A stretch of DNA of 64,000 bases from Lachnospiraceae bacterium (GTDB lineage Bacteria > Bacillota > Clostridia > Lachnospirales > Lachnospiraceae): assembly GCA_020860755.1 (NCBI GenBank), contig JAJBTQ010000004.1, forward strand, positions 65,754 through 129,753, in the 5' to 3' direction. The translations under genes and the position numbers were made by a program. Each line of letters opens with the position of its first letter. The first letter of the stretch is position 1. The notes beneath the pieces are model-generated. The model saw only the letters and a program-made list of their open reading frames with translations. It made no database searches and had not been told where the DNA came from. Shown here one piece after another: positions 27,197 through 35,461 of this stretch.

Positions 27197-28531
27197 TTAA
27201 TCGGATCCTCTCGTTAAAGAATCCAACAGTTCAAAATAATTTTCAAACGTCTTGCTGCAGCAGCCGGGATTATCTATCACGATCCCGTCCGCTCCCAGTC
27301 CCATCACGGCAAAAGCCATAGCCACGCGGTGGTCATCAAACGTTTCGATCCGGCATGGTTTTGGCATTCCCGGCTCAATGCTTACCCCGTCCGGAAACTC
27401 TTCACAGGAGATTCCGGCACGCCGCAGATTTGTCACGATAGAATGGATCCGGTCAGACTCCTGCTGCCGCACATGAGCGATGTTCGAGATCCTGACCGAT
27501 GCATTCGCATAGGGCGCAATGGCCGCAAGTGTCAGCGCCTGATCCGAAAAATCCCTCATATCGACAGGGATCCCTTTCAGGCTGCCTGCCGCCGGTCCCG
27601 AAACGGCTATTCCATCCGCTTCTTCCCAGATCACACAGCCCATCCGCTCCAGCACATCCAGAAACTTTAAGTCCCCCTGCATACTGCTGCCGTAAATCCG
27701 GTTCACCCGGACATATCCCCCGGTCACTGCCGCCGCACCGTAAAAATAACAGGCCGCCGACACATCCGGCTCCACATGGTATTTTTCTCCGGCATACGCC
27801 GCTTTCGCAGGCACAAAATACGCACTGTCCTCAAAGCGGACCTCCACACCAAAATCCCGCATCATGCGGCGGGTCATTCGAACATACGGCCCATCTTTCT
27901 TCCCGCCCGTGATGACGATCTTAAGACCGCCGGACAGCATGGGCGCAGCCATCAAAAGGGCGCTTAAAAACTGAGTGCTCTCGCCAATGTCCAACTCCAC
28001 CTGTGCCGGACTCAGCATCTGATCCTTCTGCTTCGCCGCCCCGGATATTTCGATCGGCAGATGCCATTCCTCTCCCAGCCATGTGATCTGTGCGCCGAGA
28101 GACAAAAGCGCCTCAAACAGCGACCGCATGGGCCGTTTTTCCATCTGTAAAGAAGCCCGGATCCGGTAGGTCCCGTCTGACAATCCGAGCAGTGCCGTCA
28201 AAAACCGGGCCGCGGTACCCGCACTGCCCACATTGATCTCTGCCTCGGAACGAGGAATGCGCCCTCCCAGACCCTGCACACGGACCCGGCAGTCTTGTTC
28301 GGACATCTCAACGGAAAATCCGAGCGCTCTAAGAGCATCGAGAAACGCCCTCGAATCGTCGCTGAACAAAACTCCCTCCATCTCGACCGGGCCATCCGCA
28401 AGCGCGGACAGAAGAAGCGCCCGGTTCGTGATACTCTTCGAACCGGGAACCTCCACCTCCCAATGTATCGGCTTGGTCGGGCGTTTTATTTCATAAAATT
28501 CAGCCTTTTCATTTCCAGTATCTGCCATCAT
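27197..28531 (-). CDS. aroA: 3-phosphoshikimate 1-carboxyvinyltransferase (EPSP synthase)
   Basis: 444 residues; the sixth step of the shikimate pathway. The PEP/shikimate-binding motifs are PGSKSITNRALLL and NVGSAGTAARFLTALL, and DDHRVAMAFAVMGLGAD lies near the C-terminus. Two adjacent ATGs (28531, 28528) can start it; ribosome-binding signals are weak, so translation may be coupled to the PBP gene ending 17 bp upstream. No other shikimate gene is nearby. Confidence 0.95.
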   Translation of the reverse strand: MMADTGNEKAEFYEIKRPTKPIHWEVEVPGSKSITNRALLLSALADGPVEMEGVLFSDDSRAFLDALRALGFSVEMSEQDCRVRVQGLGGRIPRSEAEINVGSAGTAARFLTALLGLSDGTYRIRASLQMEKRPMRSLFEALLSLGAQITWLGEEWHLPIEISGAAKQKDQMLSPAQVELDIGESTQFLSALLMAAPMLSGGLKIVITGGKKDGPYVRMTRRMMRDFGVEVRFEDSAYFVPAKAAYAGEKYHVEPDVSAACYFYGAAAVTGGYVRVNRIYGSSMQGDLKFLDVLERMGCVIWEEADGIAVSGPAAGSLKGIPVDMRDFSDQALTLAAIAPYANASVRISNIAHVRQQESDRIHSIVTNLRRAGISCEEFPDGVSIEPGMPKPCRIETFDDHRVAMAFAVMGLGADGIVIDNPGCCSKTFENYFELLDSLTRGSD

Positions 28532-28547
28532 ATATGCTGTCTACGTT

Positions 28548-30929
28548 CTACCCCGTATCCTCCTCGACATATTCTTCATCGTTGCCACCACCTCCGGTGT
28601 CATCCGGAACTGGTTCTTCGTCACCCGACTCTTCTATGGGTTCGTCTGCGGGCGATTCATATTCCGGCTCCTGAACTTCGGGTACGCTCTCTTCTTGTAT
28701 GTCTTCAACCTCTTCTTCCAACTGTTCCTGTTCCACAGGGGTCTCTTCCTCAATCTCTGTATCCCAGGTATCTTCCTCGTACCAGTCCCCGTCGTCGTAT
28801 TCCTCATACTCCCAGTCTTCGGAAGACTCGAATGACAGATCGAACGACCGCTCTGGAAGTCCGTCGATCAGGGTCAGCATAGCTGCTTCCCAGATCGAGA
28901 GAGGGTAAGTATTGCCCTGCAGATCATCCACCGGCTTAGGCGTATCACAACCGACCCACACCGCGATCGTATAGTACGGTGTATAGCCGCAGAACCAGCC
29001 TGCTTTGTTGTCATTTGTCGTGCCGGTCTTCCCGGCCGCCTCTATCTCGGTATAGCTGTACCAGTCAGATCTGGCTGCCGTACCTTCCTCAATGACTCCC
29101 TCCATGATCCCGGTCATCTCATCCGCTGCGTCTCTCGTATAGACAGCTTTGCTTTCCGGGGTCTCATAGACATCCATTCCATTGCTGTCGTATATGTATT
29201 CCAGACAGTCCGTCTGCGTATAAACCCCATGATTTTCCAGCGTATAATATGCATTCGCCATCTCCACCGTGGAGACACCGTATGTCAGGCCGCCCAAAGC
29301 CGCGCTCAGTGTATAATCTGAGGGCATGATCTTAGAAAATCCCATATTGGTCACATAGGATAGTCCTGCCCACGGTGTGATCTCATTAAACAGCCAGTAA
29401 GCACATCCGTTTAGGCTCTGCTCCACCGCATAGTATAGCGGGACTTCATCCCCGTACATATCTGAGATCTCAGCGGAAGTGCTGTCCTTGGCCTCGTCCA
29501 CATCAATATTTCTCAGCTCGGAATAAGCGGAATATCCACTGTTTAGTGCCGGGGTATAAACGGCCAGCGGCTTAAACGCGCTTCCCGGCTGTGCATAACC
29601 CTGATAGGCACGGTTTAGGGAGTAGATATTGGCATTGCGGGCCTGAGACCGGCCGCCGATGATCGCCGTCACCTTTCCGGTATCATTGTTGATCGCTGTG
29701 ATCGCTCCCTGCAGCTCATAGACCCCGTCATCCGTCACTGCATCACTGAAGGCCAGCTGCTCGTCCAAAACATTCTGCAGTTCCGTTTGGGCCTGCAGAC
29801 TGATCGAGGTATATACCTCATAACCTCCGGTGTAAAGTGTATGCTGCGCCTGCGCATAGTATTCATCGTAGGTGTCGATATAGCTTTCGTACTCCTCCTG
29901 ACTGCTGAAATCGTATTGGAAATTAAAGCCGTCCATCCCCATAAAATAGCGCACTGCACAGTTGATCGCGTAGGTAACTTCATAGTTATAGAAGGTGTCT
30001 GACGTCTTCACATCAGCGACTGTAACAGACTGGGATTCCGCCTGCTGGCAATCCGCTTCGGTAATGTAACCGCACTCCACCATATCATCCAGGATCTTGT
30101 CCCGGCGCGCGAGCGCGTTCGCTGGCTCCTTTAAGGGATTATAGTACTCCGGCCGGTTCGGGATCGCACAGAGATAGGCAGTCTCCGACAGAGACAACTC
30201 ATCTATGGATCGGCCGAAATACTTATTTGCCGCATCCTCCACACCGTAAATGCCGTTGGCAAAGCAGCAGGTATTGCAATAGTACGTCATGATGTCTTCT
30301 TTGGAGTACTCTTTTGTCATATACCAGGCGATAAAAATCTCACTGATCTTCCGTTCAATGGTCTTATCATTGGTAAGGAACACCCCTCTGGCTAGCTGCT
30401 GCGTGATCGTGCTGCCGCCCTCAGCCGTTGAACCCCGTGTCCTGACATAATTAATGAGAGCACGGGCAATGCCCCGGTAATCCACTCCTGAATTTGTCCA
30501 AAACGTACGATCTTCCACCGACACAAACGCATCGATCACTGCATCCGGGATCTCGTCATAGCTCAAAAACGTGGCATCAGTGTCTTCGGAGAGCTCTGCC
30601 AGCTGTGTGCCGTCAGCACTGTATATATATGAAGTTTTCGCAAACATGAAGTCCTCTTCGGTGCTGTTTTCAACAATCTCTTTTGCCTCTGCGGCATAGC
30701 CCCAAAGCGTCGCCCCCGTTCTCTCATAGAGAAACAGATTGCCTCCAAAAAAGAGCACGACCAGCGCTATGGCAACGCCTGCGATCACCCTCCAGAAATA
30801 GCGGAAAAAATCCTTCCGTCTGGCAATGCGCAGTTTACGTTTATAGGCTGCCGGGCTCATCGGTTTTTGTTGCTGATAAAGCTTCAGGCGCTTCACATGC
30901 GATTTGATCTTTTTCGGATTTTTAGCCAT
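28548..30929 (-). CDS. Class A penicillin-binding protein (PBP1A-type)
   Basis: 793 residues; polymerises and cross-links peptidoglycan. A basic cytoplasmic N-terminus is followed by one membrane helix (residues 47-67). The GT51 glycosyltransferase domain has catalytic Glu139 in VEDRTFW and GGSTITQQLAR. The transpeptidase has SAFK (Ser450-Lys453), SLN (505-507) and KTG (634-636). The final 95 or so residues are strongly acidic, rich in E, D and P, an unusual tail for the wall side of the membrane. The gene is read from its own promoter. Confidence 0.95.
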   Translation of the reverse strand: MAKNPKKIKSHVKRLKLYQQQKPMSPAAYKRKLRIARRKDFFRYFWRVIAGVAIALVVLFFGGNLFLYERTGATLWGYAAEAKEIVENSTEEDFMFAKTSYIYSADGTQLAELSEDTDATFLSYDEIPDAVIDAFVSVEDRTFWTNSGVDYRGIARALINYVRTRGSTAEGGSTITQQLARGVFLTNDKTIERKISEIFIAWYMTKEYSKEDIMTYYCNTCCFANGIYGVEDAANKYFGRSIDELSLSETAYLCAIPNRPEYYNPLKEPANALARRDKILDDMVECGYITEADCQQAESQSVTVADVKTSDTFYNYEVTYAINCAVRYFMGMDGFNFQYDFSSQEEYESYIDTYDEYYAQAQHTLYTGGYEVYTSISLQAQTELQNVLDEQLAFSDAVTDDGVYELQGAITAINNDTGKVTAIIGGRSQARNANIYSLNRAYQGYAQPGSAFKPLAVYTPALNSGYSAYSELRNIDVDEAKDSTSAEISDMYGDEVPLYYAVEQSLNGCAYWLFNEITPWAGLSYVTNMGFSKIMPSDYTLSAALGGLTYGVSTVEMANAYYTLENHGVYTQTDCLEYIYDSNGMDVYETPESKAVYTRDAADEMTGIMEGVIEEGTAARSDWYSYTEIEAAGKTGTTNDNKAGWFCGYTPYYTIAVWVGCDTPKPVDDLQGNTYPLSIWEAAMLTLIDGLPERSFDLSFESSEDWEYEEYDDGDWYEEDTWDTEIEEETPVEQEQLEEEVEDIQEESVPEVQEPEYESPADEPIEESGDEEPVPDDTGGGGNDEEYVEEDTG

Positions 30930-30965
30930 AAGGACTCTCCCGTATTACCTTTCAAATCATATCCC

Positions 30966-30993
30966 ATTATACCACATACCGCAAAATCGCCAA
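30966..30993 (-). promoter_or_regulatory. Promoter of the PBP gene
   Basis: Minus strand: TTGGCG (30993-30988), 16-bp spacer, TATAAT (30971-30966), about 36 bp before the ATG at 30929. Confidence 0.65.
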
Positions 30994-31060
30994 TAGTTAT
31001 TACAAAAAATAAATATTGGCGACTTAAGCTTGAAATCCGTATTCAGTTTTTTTCATCTCG

Positions 31061-31561
31061 CTATGCTTCCATGTGACTCTGCACATAGGATTCCATGTCT
31101 TCTCTCGGGACTCCCAAGGCAATCGATAGTTCTCCATAAAGTTCGTGCTCCGCTGCTTTCAAATAACGTTCATCCAATGCTGTGATCTTTTTACCTGCTG
31201 CCAGCCTCTCATTCCTGCGTATATACAGGGTCTTAATAATGCTGACCCACGCATATACGCTGCAAGTCTGCAAGGCTTCCTTGTAACTGGCTTCCCTCCG
31301 TTTCTCATCGGGTATCGCCAGCTGCGCGATATCCGGGATATCCTTGATAAGCTTTGTGGCTTCCTCCCGGGACATCACTTTTCGGATCACCGCTTTGGTA
31401 CTGTCAATAGGTAAATATACGGTCCCTTTCGCATTGTGAATCGGTTGCATGATGTAATAGAGCCGATCCTTATCTACTCCCGGGATGTCGATCTGGGATA
31501 TATCCTGGATCAGACAAACACCTTTGTTGCCATAGACGACATACTCTCCTTTGGCAAACAT
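31061..31561 (-). CDS. CarD/CdnL-family transcriptional regulator
   Basis: 166 residues. The N-terminal half (FAKGEYVVYGNKGVCLIQDI, YIMQPIHNAKGTVYLPID) is the Tudor-like RNA-polymerase-interacting domain of CarD/Mfd; the C-terminal half is all-helical and basic (RRNERLAAGKKITALDERYLKAAEHEL), as in CdnL. Such proteins stabilise open complexes at sigma-A promoters. Clostridia often have several; target genes are unknown. ATG 31561 with AAAGGGGTGATG upstream. Confidence 0.85.
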   Translation of the reverse strand: MFAKGEYVVYGNKGVCLIQDISQIDIPGVDKDRLYYIMQPIHNAKGTVYLPIDSTKAVIRKVMSREEATKLIKDIPDIAQLAIPDEKRREASYKEALQTCSVYAWVSIIKTLYIRRNERLAAGKKITALDERYLKAAEHELYGELSIALGVPREDMESYVQSHMEA

Positions 31562-31608
31562 TTCATCACCCCTTTGGTAAAATGCGCGACTGTAGTTGTA
31601 TGCTATGT

Positions 31609-31637
31609 ATTATACCACTTCCCTTAAAAAAAGTCAG
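31609..31637 (-). promoter_or_regulatory. Promoter of the CarD-family gene
   Basis: Minus strand: CTGACT (31637-31632), 17-bp spacer, TATAAT (31614-31609), about 48 bp before the ATG. Confidence 0.6.
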
Positions 31638-31712
31638 TAAAATTTTAAAATTGTCTGTCTAGTGCGACTTTTTTGAGGCGCAAATTTTATAAAAAATGTA
31701 CCCCATTTCATC

Positions 31713-31740
31713 TTGAATATTTAAAAATAAAGGCTATAAT
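31713..31740 (+). promoter_or_regulatory. Promoter of the first MATE gene
   Basis: TTGAAT (31713-31718), 16-bp spacer, TATAAT (31735-31740). The second MATE gene has nearly the same box set with the same spacing. Confidence 0.7.
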
Positions 31741-31800
31741 TTTAACCTATAAGAAAAAGTTCGAAACCATAATGCGTTCCGGCTTTTGGAGAGCAAAACC

Positions 31801-33210
31801 GTGACTGCAGCAACAAAAGAAAAAGAACCTTTTTTTACCAAAGACCGGGAATTTTATAGGACATTTTTCCGCATGCTGGTCGTAGTGGCACTTCAGAATG
31901 TTGTGGCATACAGTGTCAACATGGCGGATAATATTATGCTTGGGAACTACAACCAGGAAGCACTCTCAGGTGCCGCGACTGTCAACCAGGTCTATTTTAT
32001 GGTGCAGGCATTCGCTCTCTCCATCGGAAACGCGCTTGTTGTCCTGGCCTCGCAGTACTGGGGCAAAAAACAGACAGAGCCGATCCGCACTCTGACCGGC
32101 ATCGCCTTAAAGCTCGGTCTGATCATCAGTGCGATCACGCTCGTGATCTGCGGATTTTTCCCGGATCTGCTGCTGCGGCTTTTTACAAACTCCCCCGAGA
32201 TCATCGCGGAGGGCAAATCCTATCTGATGCTGGTCATGTGGTCCTTTGCCCTGTTCACGATCACCAGCATCCTTATGGCAGCTTTGCGGGCAGTGGAGAC
32301 GGTCAACATCTCGTTCTATATCTCGATTGCCTCCCTCATTGTCAACGTCTCGATCAACTATATGTTGATCTTCGGCAAGTTCGGCTTTCCGGAGATGGGG
32401 ATCCGGGGTGCCGCGATCGGTACGCTGATCGCCAGGGGACTGGAACTTATCATTATTTTGATCTATCTGGCCAGGATTGACAAAAAGCTGAACCTGTTCT
32501 CAGGCGGAATGTGGCGCTTTAACCGGGAATTAAGGCATGATTATGTCAAAGTTGCCATCCCTGTCATGAGCACACAGGTGCTTTGGAGCGTATCTGTCCC
32601 GGTGCAGACCGCTATCCTGGGACACCTCTCCGCAGACGCCATCGCAGCAAACTCTGTGGCGACAACATTCTATCAGTATCTAAAAGTGATCGTGCAGGCT
32701 ATGAGTTCCGTCGCGGCCGTTCTGATCGGCAAGTCCATCGGGGAAGGAAAGATGGCGAGGATCCGCTCGGACGCCCGCTCTTTGACGGTCATCTGTGTCC
32801 TCATGGGGGTGGTACTCGGCGTGGCACTGATCGTGCTGCGAGGTCCTCTCCTCTCCCTGTACAACCTAAACGACGAAGCGACACAACTCGCCCTTCGCCT
32901 TATTCTGGTCATGGGCTTCGTCATGATCGGAATGTCCTATCAGATGCCGGTCAGCTTTGGTATCATTCAGGGCGGAGGCGACACTCAGTTCACAATGAAG
33001 CTGAATCTGATCAGCATGTGGTGCATCGTTATGCCCCTGTCATTCATGGCTGCCTTCTGGTGGAAGCTGCCTGTGGTCCTTGTCGTCATCGTGATCCAGT
33101 CGGATCAGATCTTTAAGGGTCTCCCTGTTTTTATACACTTTAGAAAATATACTTGGATAAAAACGCTGACGCGGGAGGATGAGAAACCTCAGATCGGGAA
33201 TGATTCTTAA
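31801..33210 (+). CDS. MATE-family multidrug/metabolite exporter (copy 1)
   Basis: 469 residues with twelve hydrophobic helices in two similar halves, typical of the MATE (NorM/DinF-like) cation antiporters. The N-terminal half carries VVAYSVNMADNIMLG and LSGAATVNQVYFMVQ; the second half repeats this with AILGHLSADAIAANSVATTFYQYLK. The GTG at 31801 is preferred as start since TTTTGGAGAG lies 8 bases before it; an in-frame TTG five codons earlier falls in that site. It is a close paralogue of the next gene, with the C-terminal 100 residues almost identical. Confidence 0.88.
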   Translation: MTAATKEKEPFFTKDREFYRTFFRMLVVVALQNVVAYSVNMADNIMLGNYNQEALSGAATVNQVYFMVQAFALSIGNALVVLASQYWGKKQTEPIRTLTGIALKLGLIISAITLVICGFFPDLLLRLFTNSPEIIAEGKSYLMLVMWSFALFTITSILMAALRAVETVNISFYISIASLIVNVSINYMLIFGKFGFPEMGIRGAAIGTLIARGLELIIILIYLARIDKKLNLFSGGMWRFNRELRHDYVKVAIPVMSTQVLWSVSVPVQTAILGHLSADAIAANSVATTFYQYLKVIVQAMSSVAAVLIGKSIGEGKMARIRSDARSLTVICVLMGVVLGVALIVLRGPLLSLYNLNDEATQLALRLILVMGFVMIGMSYQMPVSFGIIQGGGDTQFTMKLNLISMWCIVMPLSFMAAFWWKLPVVLVVIVIQSDQIFKGLPVFIHFRKYTWIKTLTREDEKPQIGNDS

Positions 33211-33249
33211 ATGGCAGAAAATTCGGTAAATATTTCACTAATCTTTGCC

Positions 33250-33277
33250 TTGAACATTCCAAAATGCGCGCTATAAT
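33250..33277 (+). promoter_or_regulatory. Promoter of the second MATE gene
   Basis: TTGAAC (33250-33255), 16-bp spacer, TATAAT (33272-33277), so the second copy has its own promoter, about 60 bp before its start. Confidence 0.7.
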
Positions 33278-33335
33278 ATATTTCTAGAAAAATGGTCAGA
33301 ATTATTCCGTGTACCAATCCGGAGGAAAGAGTCAG

Positions 33336-34742
33336 ATGGATGCAGTAAAGAAAAAAGAACCTTTTTTTACAAAAGACCGGTCGTTTTATAAGGCATTATT
33401 CAGCATGCTGGTCGTGGTGGCGCTTCAAAACGTCGTAGCATACAGCGTCAACATGGCGGACAATATCATGCTGGGCAGCTACAGTCAGGAGGCCCTCTCC
33501 GGAGCTGCAACCGTCAATCAGATCTTTTTTATGGTCCAGCAGTTTGCCCTCTCCATCGGCAACGCACTGGTCGTTTTGGCTTCCCAGTACTGGGGCAAGA
33601 AGGAGATCGGGCCGATCCGCACCCTGACCGGCACCTCCTTAAAGCTCGGGCTGATCGTCAGTGCCTGTATTCTTATAATCTGCGGATGCTTCCCGGACCT
33701 GGTACTGCGGATCTTCACAAATTCCCCGGAGATCATCGCAGAGGGAAAGTCTTATATGATGCTGGTCATGTGGTCTTTCGTCCTGTTTATCATAACAAAT
33801 ATCCTAATGGCTGCCCTTCGCGCGGTGGAGACGGTCAACATCTCGTTCTATATCTCGATCGTCTCTCTCATTGTCAATGTCGCGATCAATTACGTGTTGA
33901 TCTTCGGAAAGCTCGGCCTGCCGGAGATGGGGATCCGCGGCGCCGCTATCGGTACGCTGATCGCCCGGGCGCTGGAACTTGTCATTGTCCTGATCTATCT
34001 GGCAAGGGTTGACAAAAAGCTGCATTTGTTTGGCGGCGGCGGTGTCTGGCGGTATGACCGGACCCTGAAGAAGGATTTTACAAAAGTGTATATCCCCGTC
34101 ATGTGTGCACAGGTACTCTGGGGCGTATCCGTTCCGATGCAGACCGCTATCCTGGGACACCTCTCCGCGAACGCCATCGCGGCGAACTCTGTGGCCACTA
34201 CGTTCTACCAATACCTAAAAGTGGTCGTTCAAGCCATGTCTTCCGTCTCTGCCGTTCTGATCGGAAAATCTATCGGAGAAGGAAAAATGGCGAGGATCCG
34301 TTCGGATGGACGGACGCTGGCAGTCATCGATGTCCTCATAGGGGTTGGGCTCGGAATGGCGCTGATCGCACTGCGTAACCCTCTGCTGTCACTATATAAC
34401 TTAAACGCCGAGGCGACACAGCTGGCCTTAAATCTGATCGTTCTGATGGGCTTCGTCATGATCGGCATGTCCTACCAAATGCCGGTCAGCTTCGGTATCA
34501 TACAGGGCGGAGGCGACCCGCAGTTCACCATGAAGATGAACCTGATCAGCACCTGGTGTATCGTCATGCCGCTCTCGTTTATGGCCGCATTCTGGTGGAA
34601 ACTGCCCGTGGTCCTCGTCGTACTTGTGATCCAGTCGGATCAGATCTTTAAGTGTCTACCTGTCTTTGTACACTTTAGAAAGTATACCTGGATGAAGAAG
34701 CTAACGCGGGAAAATCTCGAGGAGGAGGCATCCTCGAGTTGA
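33336..34742 (+). CDS. MATE-family multidrug/metabolite exporter (copy 2)
   Basis: 468 residues, the tandem paralogue of the gene at 31801. Both open with KKEPFFTKDR or KEKEPFFTKDR and share long blocks such as SYMMLVMWSF/SYLMLVMWSF and GFVMIGMSYQMPVSFGIIQG. Differences cluster in the loop after helix 6 (an extra GGGG stretch here) and at the C-terminus. ATG 33336 has CCGGAGGAAAG upstream. Substrates unknown. Confidence 0.88.
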   Translation: MDAVKKKEPFFTKDRSFYKALFSMLVVVALQNVVAYSVNMADNIMLGSYSQEALSGAATVNQIFFMVQQFALSIGNALVVLASQYWGKKEIGPIRTLTGTSLKLGLIVSACILIICGCFPDLVLRIFTNSPEIIAEGKSYMMLVMWSFVLFIITNILMAALRAVETVNISFYISIVSLIVNVAINYVLIFGKLGLPEMGIRGAAIGTLIARALELVIVLIYLARVDKKLHLFGGGGVWRYDRTLKKDFTKVYIPVMCAQVLWGVSVPMQTAILGHLSANAIAANSVATTFYQYLKVVVQAMSSVSAVLIGKSIGEGKMARIRSDGRTLAVIDVLIGVGLGMALIALRNPLLSLYNLNAEATQLALNLIVLMGFVMIGMSYQMPVSFGIIQGGGDPQFTMKMNLISTWCIVMPLSFMAAFWWKLPVVLVVLVIQSDQIFKCLPVFVHFRKYTWMKKLTRENLEEEASSS

Positions 34743-34775
34743 TTTTCAGACATATCAAAAGAGTGCTTGGAAACT

Positions 34776-34804
34776 TTGAGAAATATGTGGACTTGTCCTA
34801 TAAA
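34776..34804 (+). promoter_or_regulatory. Candidate promoter of the tRNA-Ala/tRNA-Val unit
   Basis: TTGAGA (34776-34781), 17 bp, TATAAA (34799-34804). A second overlapping set, TTGTCC-17-TATAGA, begins about 17 bp downstream. Either would drive both tRNA genes. Confidence 0.5.
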
Positions 34805-34862
34805 ATATGATAGCATATAGAACGTACCGCATCGGAAACCTTGTTTTCACGGCACTTTTTAA

Positions 34863-34935
34863 GGGGCATTAGCGCAGTTGGGAGCGCGCCACATTCGCAT
34901 TGTGGAGGTCGTGGGTTCAAATCCCATATGCTCCA
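34863..34935 (+). tRNA. tRNA-Ala (CGC anticodon)
   Basis: 73-nt cloverleaf. The acceptor stem GGGGCAT/ATGCTCC contains a G3-U70 wobble, the alanine identity element. The anticodon stem CCACA/TGTGG encloses loop TTCGCAT with anticodon CGC. The T-arm has GGTTCAAAT. A73 discriminator; CCA is not encoded. It is nearly the same as the tRNA-Ala(GGC) at 53323 apart from the anticodon and T-stem. Confidence 0.93.
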
Positions 34936-35321
34936 TAAGACGTTACTGTTCACACGGTATTCGAGAGGCAGGACCCGGATGCGTCAAATTTATTTGTAAG
35001 CAGACGGTCCTGACGAGCGGATGCTGTGTAACAGGTAACTCCACCCACATAAGCGATTATAGCCCCGTATGGGGCGGAGAGTGTGCGAAGCACACGGAAT
35101 CGCGCATGGGGTGTGGAGTACCGTGTGAACAGTAACGGCGGTATACCGTGCAAATGGTAACTCCACCCACATAAGCGATTATAGCCCCGTATGGGGCGGA
35201 GAGTGTGCGAAGCACACGAAATCGCGCATGGGGTGTGGAGTACCGTGTGAACAGTAACGGTACTCTACCGTGTAAATGGTAACTCCACCCACATAAGCGA
35301 TTATATACTCGCTCTACATAT
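34936..35321 (+). repeat. 122-bp tandem repeat between the two tRNA genes
   Basis: Two near-identical 122-bp units (35034-35155 and 35156-35277) and the first 30 or so bases of a third (from 35278). Each unit contains CCCC-GTAT-GGGG and GTGTGC-GAA-GCACAC hairpins and TACCGTGTGAACAGTAACG. The reverse complement of that 19-mer occurs once at 34941-34959, directly after tRNA-Ala, so the block is also flanked by an inverted repeat. CAGGACC/GGTCCTG pairs in the non-repeated left part. No reading frame or tRNA fragment recognised. Confidence 0.8.
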
Positions 35322-35395
35322 GGAAGCATAGCTCAGCCGGGATGAGCGTTCGCCTCACACGCGAAAGGTCAGGAGTTCGAGCCTCCTTGCTTCCA
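35322..35395 (+). tRNA. tRNA-Val (CAC anticodon)
   Basis: 74-nt cloverleaf: acceptor stem GGAAGCA/TGCTTCC, D-arm GCTC-AGCCGGGAT-GAGC, anticodon stem TTCGC/GCGAA with loop CTCACAC (anticodon CAC), T-arm with AGTTCGAGC, discriminator A, CCA not encoded. Confidence 0.93.
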
Positions 35396-35399
35396 TTAA

Positions 35400-35436
35400 A
35401 GAAACCCTTGTATATCAAGGGTTTCTTCTTTGTTTC
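35400..35436 (+). terminator. Terminator of the tRNA unit
   Basis: Perfect 10-bp stem GAAACCCTTG / CAAGGGTTTC (35401-35410 with 35416-35425) followed by TTCTTTGTTTC, five bases after tRNA-Val. Confidence 0.85.
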
Positions 35437-35461
35437 AATATAAAAATTCGGAAGTCAGGAT

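Noticed and set aside
35034..35308. CRISPR-like array
   Set aside because: Units are contiguous and nearly identical over 122 bp with no unique spacers, and no cas gene is nearby; this is a simple tandem repeat.
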